Source of the DNA: Pantoea dispersa
Lineage (GTDB): Bacteria; Pseudomonadota; Gammaproteobacteria; Enterobacterales; Enterobacteriaceae
Assembly: GCF_014155765.1 (NCBI RefSeq)
Contig: NZ_SCKT01000003.1
Coordinates: forward strand, 248,001 to 312,000
DNA length: 64,000 bases
Reading direction: 5' to 3'
The notes under the pieces are model-generated. The model worked only from the letters and a program-made list of their open reading frames with translations, was not told the DNA's origin and did no database searches. The translations under genes were made by a program, and so were the position numbers. Below, one piece after another: positions 1 through 8,674 of this stretch (positions are counted from its first letter, which is position 1; every line of letters begins with the position of its first letter).

Positions 1-302
1 TTGAGGATGTAGTCAAACGCCTGCAGTTCGAAGGCCTCGACCGCGTGCTCTTTCCACGCGGTGATAAACACAATCAGCGGCTTATGGATAAACTGGTTGA
101 TGTTCTGCGCCAGCAACATGCCGTCAAGCGACGGGATGTTGATATCGAGAAAAATCACGTCCACCCGATGAGTCTGCAGATACTTCAGCACTTCCAGCCC
201 ATCATCAAAGCAGGCTTCGATGCTGATCTGGCTATGCTGCTGGATCATCCAGCTTAGCTCCTGCTGCGCCAGGAATTCGTCTTCGACAATAATGGCTTTC
301 AC
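1..302 (-). CDS. ypdB: LytTR response regulator YpdB (partial, N-terminal half)
   Basis: The first 100 residues of a response regulator read off the left edge of the window; the C-terminal LytTR DNA-binding domain lies outside. The receiver domain is clear: an N-terminal acidic cluster (VEDE) and a phospho-acceptor Asp53 in the context [11 protein letters not shown], nearly identical to E. coli YpdB as I remember it. Translation starts at GTG 302-300, which overlaps the kinase stop codon (GTGA), so the two are translationally coupled. YpdB is the DNA-binding partner of YpdA in the pyruvate-sensing system (also called PyrSR). In E. coli it activates yhjX, and a yhjX orthologue lies 8 kb away in this window. 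Confidence 0.93.
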   Translation of the reverse strand, partial: MKAIIVEDEFLAQQELSWMIQQHSQISIEACFDDGLEVLKYLQTHRVDVIFLDINIPSLDGMLLAQNINQFIHKPLIVFITAWKEHAVEAFELQAFDYIL

Positions 303-2008
303 GCTGAGGTTTCCGCTAACGGGGTGAGCGGGCCGGACAGCCGCTGACCACTTTTGCTGAGGGTAAAGGCGATTTCCGTACCGGGCTGATGACGGGTGAT
401 GGTTAAGCCGTGGCCGGACAACAGTTTCACCCGGTGATGCACATTCAGCAGGCCAATTTTATTGCCCGGCATTTCGTTGCGCGCTACCCGGCTGACCACC
501 TCTTCGCTGATGCCGGCACCGGTATCGCGCACCGCCACGCGCACGCGATCGCCCAGATCTTTCACGCTCAGCGTGACCACGCCTTTGCCGCGACAGGGCT
601 GAATACCGTGCACGATGGCATTCTCTACCAGCGGCTGGATCAGCAGGCTGGGCAGCGAAAAGTGCAGATCTTCATCGATGTCGTAAATCATCGACAGCTT
701 GTCGCCAAACCGTGCCTGCTCAATGGCGATGTAATCTTTCACCTGCCACAGCTCTTTTTTGATGTCGATGGGTTCATCGTCATTGAGTTCCAGGTTGTAA
801 CGCAGGTAGCGCGACAGATTAATCACCAGCTGGCGCGCTGTGTCCGGATTGAGGCGAATCGATGAGGAGATGGCATTCAGCGCGTTAAACAGGAAGTGCG
901 GGTTGATTTTGCTTTGCAGCGCGCGCAGTTCCGCTTTATTGGCCATCTCGCGTAACTGCTCGGCACGCGAGACTTCCAGCTGCGTCGAGATGATTTGCGA
1001 CAGACCGACCGCCATCTCTTTCAGTGAACCGGTAATACGATGGGCGCGGCGATAGTAGATTTTCAGCGTGCCGGTCACTTCCCCTTTTTCCCAAAGGGGA
1101 ATCACCAGCATTGAGTGAATGTCTTTGGTGCGGTGTGCCTCATCGTTATTCTTAATGATAATTTTTCCGCTGGCGATCGCCTGCGCGGTGGTCGGACTGA
1201 TGCCGTCGTCGCCGTTGTGGTAGTTCTGCTCGCCGTAGCCGACGTAAGCCAGAATCTGTTTGGTGTTAGTGATCGCCACCGCATCGGCATGGATGTCGCT
1301 GCGAATGATGGCGCACACTTTGCGCAGCGAGTCGCTGTTAACCTGACGAAACAGCGGCAGGGTTTTGTTGGCAATCTCCAGCGCCAGCTTGGCCTGACGC
1401 GCGGCAATCGCCTCTTTTTCCCCTTCGACGCTCTGCACCAGCAGCACAATCAAACCAATGCTCGACGCGCCGAGAATCATCGGCAGCGCAATTTCCGACA
1501 CGATGGTTAAACCGAGTGACATCGGTTTCGCCCACAGCACGATCAGCAGCATGGTCAGGCTTTCACACAGCATGCCGCCGAGGATGCCGGCGCGCCAGCG
1601 CTGCTCTTTGCTAACGAAGCGGTTGATGGCACCGGCGGCGATACCGGCGATGATGCTGGTAATCAGACAGGGCACCGAGGTGATGCCGTCGATATCAATC
1701 AGGAAGCGGTGCACGCCGGCAATCACGCCGGTTGCAATGCCGACCCACGGCCCGAACAGAATGCCGCCCGCCATGACCGCAATCACCCGGACGTTGAGCA
1801 GTGAGCCGTCAACGTTGATGCCGGACCAGGTGCTGAACAGCGCAAACAGCGAGAAGATGGCGGTCACCACGGCTTTTTCGCCGATTGAGTGTTCATCTTT
1901 TTGCAGTAGCTGACGAAATACGCGGGTGCGGGTCAGGAAGAACAGGCAGATCAGCATCAGCGCGGCGCGGTCAAACACCGCCAGCAGCATGTCGAAATGG
2001 GAAGGCAC
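299..2008 (-). CDS. ypdA: LytS-type pyruvate-sensing histidine kinase YpdA
   Basis: Inner-membrane sensor kinase of the LytS/BtsS family, about 569 residues from this start (E. coli YpdA is about 565). In order it has a multi-helix 5TMR-LYT membrane domain, a cytoplasmic GAF-like region, a His_kinase domain with the phospho-acceptor histidine in [13 protein letters not shown], and an HATPase domain with [11 protein letters not shown] and DTGAGI. The open frame extends to 2110, but the GTG at 2008-2006 is preferred: GGAG sits six bases upstream, and the residues that follow ([12 protein letters not shown]) align position for position with the start of E. coli YpdA. The stop overlaps the start of ypdB. 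Known role: senses extracellular pyruvate and phosphorylates YpdB. Confidence 0.95.
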   Translation of the reverse strand: MPSHFDMLLAVFDRAALMLICLFFLTRTRVFRQLLQKDEHSIGEKAVVTAIFSLFALFSTWSGINVDGSLLNVRVIAVMAGGILFGPWVGIATGVIAGVHRFLIDIDGITSVPCLITSIIAGIAAGAINRFVSKEQRWRAGILGGMLCESLTMLLIVLWAKPMSLGLTIVSEIALPMILGASSIGLIVLLVQSVEGEKEAIAARQAKLALEIANKTLPLFRQVNSDSLRKVCAIIRSDIHADAVAITNTKQILAYVGYGEQNYHNGDDGISPTTAQAIASGKIIIKNNDEAHRTKDIHSMLVIPLWEKGEVTGTLKIYYRRAHRITGSLKEMAVGLSQIISTQLEVSRAEQLREMANKAELRALQSKINPHFLFNALNAISSSIRLNPDTARQLVINLSRYLRYNLELNDDEPIDIKKELWQVKDYIAIEQARFGDKLSMIYDIDEDLHFSLPSLLIQPLVENAIVHGIQPCRGKGVVTLSVKDLGDRVRVAVRDTGAGISEEVVSRVARNEMPGNKIGLLNVHHRVKLLSGHGLTITRHQPGTEIAFTLSKSGQRLSGPLTPLAETSA

Positions 2009-2130
2009 GGTGTTCTCCGGAGCAGGCAAGGTTGCGGACATGATAAAAAATGTGATCGCGATCCGCCAGCGTCCCGGCAAGCTGCAGACGTTTCTCATAG
2101 CCTGGATCAATTTTTAAGGTGCGCGCTGCC

Positions 2131-2267
2131 GGTGCGCATCAATGCGCACCCTACAGGACCGCAGATGCATTGCAGGGGCGCCATTTATGGCGACCAGATT
2201 GGAAGGTGCGCGCCGTGTAAAATGGGCCGCTAACACACCGCAGGGGCGCCACTTATGGCGACCAGAT
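2131..2267. repeat. REP-like intergenic repeats upstream of ypdA
   Basis: Three short palindromic units are packed between ypdA and the acetyltransferase gene. Positions 2131-2150 are a perfect 9-bp inverted repeat with a 2-base loop (GGTGCGCAT / ATGCGCACC). Positions 2172-2199 and 2240-2267 are two copies of a 28-bp unit with core GGGGCGCCATTTATGGCGAC that differ at one base (ATTTATGG against ACTTATGG). Each core is itself a near-palindrome (GGCGCC...GGCGAC, GCCAT/ATGGC). Similar units are common between genes in Pantoea and Erwinia genomes; that is from memory. No gene was found in 2009-2438. Confidence 0.75.
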
Positions 2268-2438
2268 CCGCCCATAACACCCGCCCCTGAAGGGGAGCAA
2301 GGCAGATTATCCGCTATGAAACCTGAAAAGAGGAAATCCTGAGTGCCAAAAAGAGGATTGCTGAAAGCGTGCAGCGGTCACTGGTTGTCACGGATGCGGT
2401 TTGCTATGTTGCCGTAAGCACAACAGCGGAGCGTGGCC

Positions 2439-2963
2439 ATGCAATTACTCACCCCTCGTTTGTCCCTCAGCCGGTTACAGCCGGAAGACTGGCAGATTTT
2501 CAAAGCGGTCCATGAAGATGCCGCGACCATGACCTGGGTGAGCGAGATCCCCGATGAAAACGACATCCGCCAGCGCTTTAACGAGCGGCTGGCACCGTGG
2601 CAACCCAGCAGTTTTCACATGCTGTGCCTGGTGGCGCGCCTGCGCGACAGCGGTGAAGCGATTGGCCTGTTTGGCTGCAGCGCCGAGTGGCATCCGTATC
2701 GTCAGGCCGAAGTGGGTTACATGCTGCGCCACGCCTGTACCGGTCAGGGCTACGGCAGTGAAGCGTTGCAGGCATTGTGCACGTTCCTGCTGCAGGCCGA
2801 CTTCCACAAACTCAAAGCGCTGGTGATTGAGGGCAACTGGCCGTCGCGGCGCATTCTGGAAAAGAACGGTTTCGCGCTGGAAGGCACGCTGCGCGATAAC
2901 TACCGCCTCAACGGCCAGTGGGTAAACGATTGGGTGTTTGGGCGCTTAAACGAAATGGGCTAA
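2439..2963 (+). CDS. GNAT-family N-acetyltransferase (RimJ/RimL-like)
   Basis: A 174-residue acetyltransferase of the RimJ/RimL branch of the GNAT fold, transferring acetyl from acetyl-CoA to an amine that cannot be told from the sequence. Visible signatures: an N-terminal LLTPRLSLSRLQPEDW segment, the acetyl-CoA loop region GQGYGSEAL near residue 108, and the late NWPSRRILEKNGFALEG motif typical of the family. The GTG at 2433 is in frame, but the ATG at 2439 has GGAG seven bases upstream and is preferred. It stands alone between ypdA and alaC, where E. coli K-12 has no such gene to my knowledge, so it is probably a lineage-specific insertion. Confidence 0.85.
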   Translation: MQLLTPRLSLSRLQPEDWQIFKAVHEDAATMTWVSEIPDENDIRQRFNERLAPWQPSSFHMLCLVARLRDSGEAIGLFGCSAEWHPYRQAEVGYMLRHACTGQGYGSEALQALCTFLLQADFHKLKALVIEGNWPSRRILEKNGFALEGTLRDNYRLNGQWVNDWVFGRLNEMG

Positions 2964-3082
2964 GAAAATTTGCCGTCCCCCCTCGACAATATTGTTATCA
3001 GCGCGTTATGTTCTTGTTTCGGTCACGGCAGTGATCAGCGTCGCTCGGACGGTCCGGGCGCTAACGTAATCCAGAGGACATC

Positions 3083-4318
3083 ATGGCTGATAACAGCACA
3101 CCCCGTCGTTTCTCGCGTATTGAACGTCTGCCCCCCTATGTATTTAACATCACGGCTGAATTGAAGATGGCTGCGCGCCGGCGCGGCGAAGACATCATCG
3201 ATTTCTCCATGGGCAACCCGGATGGCGCGACACCGCCGCACATCGTGGAAAAGCTCTGTCAGGTGGCACAGCGTGAAGACACGCACGGCTACTCTACCTC
3301 CAAAGGGATTCCGCGCCTGCGTCGCGCCATTTCGCGCTGGTACGCCGAGCGTTACCAGGTGGATATCGATCCGGAATCTGAAGCCATCGTTACCATCGGC
3401 TCGAAAGAGGGCCTGGCGCACCTGATGCTGGCGACGCTCGATCACGGTGACACCGTGCTGGTGCCCAATCCCAGCTACCCGATTCACATCTACGGTGCGG
3501 TGATCGCCGGGGCGCAGGTGCGCTCGGTGCCGCTGGTCGCGGGCGTCGATTTCTTCAATGAGCTGGAACGCGCCATCCGCGAAAGCTACCCGAAACCGAA
3601 GATGATGATCCTCGGCTTTCCGTCCAACCCGACATCGCAGTGCGTAGAGCTGGACTTCTTCGAGCGCGTCATCGCGTTGGCGAAGCACTACAACGTGCTG
3701 GTCATCCACGATCTGGCCTACGCTGACATCACCTATGACGGCTGGAAAGCGCCGTCGATTATGCAGGTGCCGGGCGCGCGCGATGTGGCGGTGGAATTCT
3801 TTACCCTGTCAAAAAGCTACAACATGGCGGGCTGGCGCATCGGCTTTATGGTCGGCAACAAAGAGCTGGTGGCGGCACTGGCACGCATCAAAAGCTATCA
3901 CGATTACGGCACCTTCACACCGCTGCAGGTGGCAGCGATTGCGGCACTGGAGGGCGATCAGCAGTGCGTGCGTGATATCGCCGAGCAGTATAAACGCCGG
4001 CGCGATGTACTGGTGAAAGGGCTGCATGAAGCGGGCTGGATGGTCGATCTGCCGAAAGCGTCCATGTACGTCTGGGCGAAAATTCCCGATCACTATGCGC
4101 ATCTGGGCTCACTGGAATTTGCCAAACGGCTGCTACAGGAGGCGAAAGTGTGCGTCTCGCCGGGCATTGGCTTTGGTGACTACGGCGATACCCACGTGCG
4201 TTTTGCCCTGATTGAAAACAGCGATCGTATTCGTCAGGCGGTGCGTGGCATTAAAGCGATGTTCCGCGCCGACGGTATTTTGCCGGGAACGGTAAAAGCG
4301 GTGGAAGAAGCAGAGTAA
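3083..4318 (+). CDS. alaC: Alanine aminotransferase AlaC
   Basis: PLP-dependent class I aminotransferase of 411 residues, matching E. coli AlaC (formerly YfdZ), which makes alanine from pyruvate and glutamate in the cytoplasm. The Schiff-base lysine is Lys244 in [15 protein letters not shown]. Substrate- and cofactor-binding elements are visible as FSMGNPDG near residue 41, GFPSNPTSQ near 178 and the PLP-contacting D210/Y213 region (HDLAYAD). An AGAGGA ribosome site precedes the ATG by six bases. It points away from ypdA, as in E. coli. Being next to the pyruvate sensor fits its role at the pyruvate/alanine node. A hairpin follows the stop codon. Confidence 0.95.
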   Translation: MADNSTPRRFSRIERLPPYVFNITAELKMAARRRGEDIIDFSMGNPDGATPPHIVEKLCQVAQREDTHGYSTSKGIPRLRRAISRWYAERYQVDIDPESEAIVTIGSKEGLAHLMLATLDHGDTVLVPNPSYPIHIYGAVIAGAQVRSVPLVAGVDFFNELERAIRESYPKPKMMILGFPSNPTSQCVELDFFERVIALAKHYNVLVIHDLAYADITYDGWKAPSIMQVPGARDVAVEFFTLSKSYNMAGWRIGFMVGNKELVAALARIKSYHDYGTFTPLQVAAIAALEGDQQCVRDIAEQYKRRRDVLVKGLHEAGWMVDLPKASMYVWAKIPDHYAHLGSLEFAKRLLQEAKVCVSPGIGFGDYGDTHVRFALIENSDRIRQAVRGIKAMFRADGILPGTVKAVEEAE

Positions 4319-4327
4319 CTACAAATC

Positions 4328-4349
4328 GGGGCGACTGAGCGGTCGCCCC
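4328..4349 (+). terminator. Hairpin after alaC
   Basis: An 8-bp GC-rich inverted repeat (GGGGCGAC / GTCGCCCC) with a 6-base loop begins nine bases after the alaC stop. It lies between two converging genes (alaC and ypdK). There is no long T-tract on the plus strand, so it may be a weak or Rho-assisted terminator. Confidence 0.6.
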
Positions 4350-4360
4350 GGCTGGCGTCT

Positions 4361-4432
4361 TTACAGCATCAGCACGAAGGTGCCGACCCAAAGTAAGACG
4401 AAGAAAGATATTCCCATCAAGGCGTATTTCAC
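4361..4432 (-). CDS. ypdK: Small membrane peptide YpdK
   Basis: A 23-codon gene that translates to a start region MKYALMGISFF followed by a hydrophobic stretch ending in TFVLML. This matches the E. coli small protein YpdK (MKYFFMGISF... as remembered), also 23 residues and encoded beside alaC. It is essentially one transmembrane helix; its function is unknown. The start is GTG at 4432-4430 with a strong AGGAG seven bases upstream. Sequence, length, position next to alaC and ribosome site together make it a real gene. Confidence 0.88.
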   Translation of the reverse strand: MKYALMGISFFVLLWVGTFVLML

Positions 4433-4634
4433 AAAACAACTCCTCTGAGCGGTTACAATGATGGCGATCCCAAACCAGCGTAACCCGAACAGAATAAGAG
4501 AAAGGTGGAGTTCATCATCGCTACACGCTTTCTACTCAGGTCGCTTCGGGCTGCCCCGAAACAGGATCGAGCGCTAATTTACGCGGAATCGATCCGAAAA
4601 TAAATAGGTCACTTCTGAGAAGTTGCTCACATTT

Positions 4635-5663
4635 TCATCGGGTCTCAATCTGCGGAATCGCCGACATGCCGACACGTAATTGCGCCAGATCGCTCTGATG
4701 CGGATCCAGCACAATTTTCACCGGCAAACGCTGAACCACTTTAGTGTAGTTGCCGGTGGCGTTATCGGGGGCAATCGCGGAAAACGTGGCGCCGGTAGCG
4801 GGGGCGATACTATCAACGTGACCGGTGAAGGTCTTGCCGGGCAATGCATCAATCTTCACCACTACCCTCTGGCCCGGGCGCACATCCGCCAGCTGCGTCT
4901 CCAGATAATTGGCGGTGATGTAAGTCTGCTGCAGCGGCACCACGGCCAGCAGACGCGTACCCGCGCTGACCCAGGCTCCCACGCGCACCGAACGCTGACC
5001 CACCATGCCATCCACCGGCGCAATAATACGCGTATAAGAGAGATTCAACCCGGCCTGGTCGACGCTGGCCTGCGCCGCCGCGACATCAGCTTCCGCCTGA
5101 CGCAGCGCGGCCTCAAGCACCTTCACCTGCTGTTCGGCCGCCGCCAGCGCCGCTGCGCTCTGGCGCACCGTGGCGGCGGCGGAACGCTGGGTTGAGCTGG
5201 CTTTCTGCTGGTCGTCAGCGGCTATGGTGCCGCTCTTGTACAGCTGGTTGTAGCGCGCCGCGCTCTGTCCGGCATACTGCGCCGATGCCTGACTGGCGGC
5301 CAGCGTGGCGCGGGCCTCGGCAATGGTGGACTGCTGCTGGTCGAGCTGCGCCTGCGCGCTCAGCCGTTTGGCGTCGCTGACCTGCAGATTCGCCCGCGCG
5401 GTCTCCAGCGCCACGCGATAGTCGCGGTCGTCGAGCGTCGCCAGCACGTCACCAGCCCGCACGCGCTGGTTATCCTGCACGTTGACGTGGGCGATATAGC
5501 CGGACACCTTCGGGGCCACCAGCGTGTAGTCGGCATTCACCCAGGCATCATCAGTGCGATGGTCGTTGCCGGTCATGGCTGACCACAGCCAGAACGCCAT
5601 CGCCAGCAAAACCAGCAGCAGGGCGCTCAGCAGGATTGTTCGTTTCATAGCAAAAGCGTGCAT
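4635..5663 (-). CDS. EmrA/HlyD-type membrane fusion protein
   Basis: Periplasmic adaptor of a multidrug efflux system, about 342 residues. It has one N-terminal transmembrane helix (ILLSALLLVLLAMAFWLW), the family signature DDAWVNADYTLVAPKVSGYI at the first biotinyl-lipoyl half, a long alanine/glutamine-rich coiled coil over the middle third, the second lipoyl half (RIIAPVDGMVG) and a beta-barrel with the ITANYLETQLADVRPGQ motif. The ATG at 5663 lies five bases after the stop of the upstream transporter gene; the frame is open further upstream, but that would overlap the transporter. With the MFS partner it should couple drug export to an outer-membrane channel, which is not encoded here. Confidence 0.88.
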   Translation of the reverse strand: MHAFAMKRTILLSALLLVLLAMAFWLWSAMTGNDHRTDDAWVNADYTLVAPKVSGYIAHVNVQDNQRVRAGDVLATLDDRDYRVALETARANLQVSDAKRLSAQAQLDQQQSTIAEARATLAASQASAQYAGQSAARYNQLYKSGTIAADDQQKASSTQRSAAATVRQSAAALAAAEQQVKVLEAALRQAEADVAAAQASVDQAGLNLSYTRIIAPVDGMVGQRSVRVGAWVSAGTRLLAVVPLQQTYITANYLETQLADVRPGQRVVVKIDALPGKTFTGHVDSIAPATGATFSAIAPDNATGNYTKVVQRLPVKIVLDPHQSDLAQLRVGMSAIPQIETR

Positions 5664-5668
5664 AACAG

Positions 5669-7270
5669 TTATTCCGGAGTTTTGGTAACAGGTTGAATCA
5701 GGGTTTGCGGTGGCCAGACGCGTTTCGCCAGGCACAGCGTCAGCACTAACAGCCCGACAGCGAAAGCGATCAGCATCAGATACGCATCGCTCAGGCTCAG
5801 CACCATGGCCTGATGCTTCAGCAGGGTGGCGAAGCCGCTGAGATTGGCCGCGCTGCTGGCGCTGCCGTCGGCCAACAGCGGCAGGCTGCTGCTGGCCTGC
5901 TGGCTATCCGCTGCGGTCATCAGCCAGCTGCGACTGGCAGCCTGATCGACCAGCACGCTGGAGTGAAACTGCTCGCGATGGCTGATAAACCACTCCACCA
6001 GCGTGCTGGCGGCAATGCTGGCAAAGCCGCGTACGGTATTGAACATGGCGGAGGCGAACGGCCCTTCCGGCGGCGCGACCACGCTGGTGGCGCTCATCAG
6101 CACCGGCAGAATCACCATCGGCTGACCAAACGCCTGCAAGATCTGCATCAGCCAGAAGTTTTGCCGCGCCCAGTCGGTAGTGATCTGCATGCCGAGCAGG
6201 CAGGCGGTCGCCAGCAGCAGCACACCGGCGCTCAGCACCCAGCGGCAGTCAATCCAGCGGATATTCAGCAGGCTGGCGACCAGCGGTGCAATCAGCAACT
6301 GCGGCAGGCCGATGGTCAACGCCAGCGGCGCGAACTGCAGCGTGCGAAACCCCTCCACCTGACCAAAATAGGCCGACGGCAGCGCCGAACCGGACAGCGC
6401 CAGAATCAGTACACCCGCCAGCGCCAGCAAACCGTGCGACAAATTACGCCGGCGCAGCATCTGCAACTTAAACAGCGGCAGCGGGTGAAACCATTCATTA
6501 ATAAAGAACACAATCAGCAACGCCAGCGCGCTGAATAATAGGGCGACAAACAGCGGCGAGCTGAGCCAGTCGAGACGCTCACCCTGCGTCAGCGCCAGAA
6601 TCAGCAGCGCCATGCCCGAGCAGCCGCTCAGCATGCCGAACAGGTCAATCTGTTTAAATCGCTCAGTGCGCAGCGGATCCTGCGGCAGACCCCAGCCGAT
6701 CAGCAGCATGGCGATCAGCATGGCCGGCACCACCTGCCAGAACACAAACATCCAGCTGACGTCATCGGTCCAGAACGCCGCCAGCGACGCCGCCAGATTC
6801 GGGCCAAACGTGGCGGTGAGGGTGTAAGCACTCAGCCCATAAAGTTTGATCGGCGGTGGCAGAAAGCGCAGCGCCACTGTCATCAGCAGCGGCGGCAGGG
6901 CGCCGCCAAACAGTCCCTGCACCACGCGCAGCGCAATAAACAGCGGGGCCGTGGGCATAAAGGGCAGCAGGACACCGCACATCATGAAACCGGCCGACAC
7001 CGCCAGCGCGAAGCGGCGCAGCGAAAAGGTGACGGCGAACCACGGTGCAATCATCATCGCGGCGACTTCCGCTGCCTGATAGGCCGAAATAATCCAGCTG
7101 CCGTCATCGTAGCTAATGCCGACTGCGGCACGGATATCGGCCAGCGCGATGTCGGTGACGCGATCGTTTAATCCGGAGGTCAGCGCGGCGATCAGCACCC
7201 CCACCAGCCCCAGCGCGAGGCGCAGGGTAAAAGGATGCGGTGCCGGTGCCGCGACGGGCTGGGCATTCAT
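5669..7270 (-). CDS. DHA2-family MFS multidrug transporter (EmrB/QacA-like)
   Basis: A 533-residue inner-membrane protein with about 14 hydrophobic segments, the DHA2 drug:proton antiporter size. Family features include DDGSWIISAYQAAEVAAM near residue 57 and RVVQGLFGGALPPLLM near 116 (motif C-like region after the R-V-V-Q-G signature). It forms an operon with the EmrA-like gene, five bases apart. It is not obviously orthologous to EmrB or EmrY of E. coli, so the substrate is unknown. The start at 7270 has only a weak ribosome site (GAGA). Two operator-like palindromes lie between it and the divergent IclR regulator, the classical arrangement for local repression. Confidence 0.87.
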   Translation of the reverse strand: MNAQPVAAPAPHPFTLRLALGLVGVLIAALTSGLNDRVTDIALADIRAAVGISYDDGSWIISAYQAAEVAAMMIAPWFAVTFSLRRFALAVSAGFMMCGVLLPFMPTAPLFIALRVVQGLFGGALPPLLMTVALRFLPPPIKLYGLSAYTLTATFGPNLAASLAAFWTDDVSWMFVFWQVVPAMLIAMLLIGWGLPQDPLRTERFKQIDLFGMLSGCSGMALLILALTQGERLDWLSSPLFVALLFSALALLIVFFINEWFHPLPLFKLQMLRRRNLSHGLLALAGVLILALSGSALPSAYFGQVEGFRTLQFAPLALTIGLPQLLIAPLVASLLNIRWIDCRWVLSAGVLLLATACLLGMQITTDWARQNFWLMQILQAFGQPMVILPVLMSATSVVAPPEGPFASAMFNTVRGFASIAASTLVEWFISHREQFHSSVLVDQAASRSWLMTAADSQQASSSLPLLADGSASSAANLSGFATLLKHQAMVLSLSDAYLMLIAFAVGLLVLTLCLAKRVWPPQTLIQPVTKTPE

Positions 7271-7299
7271 AGGAGGTGTCTCGTTATTAGTTGATGCAG

Positions 7300-7362
7300 T
7301 GTATTGCGATGTGATACAGCTCGCATCTTACATTTCGATATGGTGTATTGCAATGTGATACA
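7300..7362. promoter_or_regulatory. Paired operator-like palindromes between efflux operon and iclR-type gene
   Basis: Two 19-bp copies, TGTATTGCGATGTGATACA at 7300-7318 and TGTATTGCAATGTGATACA at 7344-7362, differ at one base. Each is an imperfect inverted repeat (TGTATTGC against GTGATACA). Their centres are 44 bp apart, about four helical turns, so dimers bound at both would lie on the same face of the DNA. They sit in the divergent intergenic region and are the likely binding sites of the adjacent IclR-family regulator; this is inferred. Confidence 0.75.
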
Positions 7363-7419
7363 GGGTGTAAAAGTGCGATCGTTCGCGCTAAAGTAGGGCA
7401 GGCCAAAAAGGAACGTATC

Positions 7420-8205
7420 ATGGTAGAACCTCCCTCAAGCCGTGAGGATGAAAAAGCGGGTGGCATTCAGGTCATTGCGCGTGCGGCAAAAATTTTAAAT
7501 GCGCTCGGTGAGCATCCGGGCGGCATGAGTCTGGGTGAAATTGCGCAGGTGGTCGATCTGCCGCGCTCGACGGTGCAGCGCATCGTGGCGGCGCTGGATA
7601 GCGCACAGCTGGTGCGCAGCGGCGGGGCAGGCGGGCTGCGCCTCGGTCCGGCGTTGCTGAAGCTGATCTCCAGCGTGCACAGTGACGTGGTGGAAATTGT
7701 CCGGCCGTTCCTCGAACAACTCTCGGCGGAAATCAATGAAACGGTATCGCTGGCGCGAGCCAGCGGAACGCAGCTGGCGATTGTCCATTACGTGGTGGCC
7801 ACGCGTGAGCTGCGCGTGGTGCCCCACATCGGCCTGAATCTGCCGCTCTACAGTACGTCCGGTGGCCGGGCGCTGCTGGCGCTGGAGAGCGACGAAGATG
7901 TGCGGGTGATGGTCGGTGAAGCCTATGCGGAACTGACGGAAATGACGGTAAAAACGCTGCCGCAGTTGCTGACGCTGATTGCGGAGGTGCGCGCCAGCGG
8001 ACTGGCTATCGATCGCGGCGAAACGCTGGAGGGCATTTCCACCATGGCGGTCGCGATTGATACGCTGTTCGGGCGCTTCTCGATCTCACTGCTGGTGCCG
8101 ACGGCACGTTTTCACCGCCAGGAAACGCATTACCGGACAGCGCTGATAAAGTGTAAAGAGGCGCTGATTCGCGAAATTGGCAAAATAACTGCTGCGGAAG
8201 GATAA
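7420..8205 (+). CDS. IclR-family transcriptional regulator
   Basis: A 261-residue regulator. The winged helix-turn-helix lies at about residues 36-66 (MSLGEIAQVVDLPRSTVQRI) and is followed by an IclR effector domain with the characteristic LPLYSTSGGRALLAL stretch. The frame opens at 7348, but the ATG at 7420 is preferred because AAGGA lies seven bases upstream and because 7348 falls inside the second operator copy. It is divergent from the EmrAB-like operon and is followed seven bases later by a UspA gene. The likely role is control of the divergent efflux genes and perhaps its own operon, with a small-molecule effector that cannot be predicted. Confidence 0.88.
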   Translation: MVEPPSSREDEKAGGIQVIARAAKILNALGEHPGGMSLGEIAQVVDLPRSTVQRIVAALDSAQLVRSGGAGGLRLGPALLKLISSVHSDVVEIVRPFLEQLSAEINETVSLARASGTQLAIVHYVVATRELRVVPHIGLNLPLYSTSGGRALLALESDEDVRVMVGEAYAELTEMTVKTLPQLLTLIAEVRASGLAIDRGETLEGISTMAVAIDTLFGRFSISLLVPTARFHRQETHYRTALIKCKEALIREIGKITAAEG

Positions 8206-8212
8206 CCGACTG

Positions 8213-8665
8213 ATGAAAACCTTGCTGATGGCCATCGATAACTCACCGGTGGCGGAAAAAGTGATCGCCCTGACCATTGAACAGGCGCTGGCGCAACAGG
8301 CGCAGGTCACCGTGCTGTGCTGTGTCGATCCGGCTTATTCGTCGTGCAATCAGCCGATTGAGATCGACGCCGGGGAAGATCCGGACGATTTTGTCGTGGC
8401 GCAGGATGAACAAAATACAGCTGAAATGGTGGTACGCCATGCGCTGGCACCGCTGCTGCGCGCTGGCATTGACGCACGCGGGCTGATTCTGGCCGGTGAA
8501 GCGGCGGAAACCATTGTGGCGCAGTCTGAGGCGTTGCACGCCAGTATGATTATAATGGGCCGTCGTCACCTGTCGCCGCTCAACCGCCTGCTGAAAGGCT
8601 CGGTAAGCGCAGCAGTGATTGAACGCGCCAGCTGTCCGGTTTTAATTGACGTTCGCAAGGATTAA
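8213..8665 (+). CDS. Universal stress protein (UspA family)
   Basis: A 150-residue single-domain Usp protein. It begins with the beta-1 strand MKTLLMAIDNS and ends with the family signature IIMGRRH (residues 113-119) ... KGSVSAAVIERASCPVLI (129-146), which forms the nucleotide-binding loop in ATP-binding Usps. The second glycine of the usual G-x-x-G is His119, a common Usp variant. It begins seven bases after the IclR-type gene and ten bases before the next ORF, so the three are probably co-transcribed. The role is presumably in stress tolerance; no specific ligand can be named. Confidence 0.9.
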   Translation: MKTLLMAIDNSPVAEKVIALTIEQALAQQAQVTVLCCVDPAYSSCNQPIEIDAGEDPDDFVVAQDEQNTAEMVVRHALAPLLRAGIDARGLILAGEAAETIVAQSEALHASMIIMGRRHLSPLNRLLKGSVSAAVIERASCPVLIDVRKD

Positions 8666-8674
8666 TGTCGCTCC

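Noticed and set aside
2009-2110. N-terminal extension of YpdA to 2110
   Set aside because: The extra 34 residues have no counterpart in E. coli YpdA and a GGAG site sits just before the GTG at 2008.
4545-4560. TTCGGG/CCCGAA hairpin as a terminator
   Set aside because: No T-run on either strand and no gene ending next to it; left unassigned.
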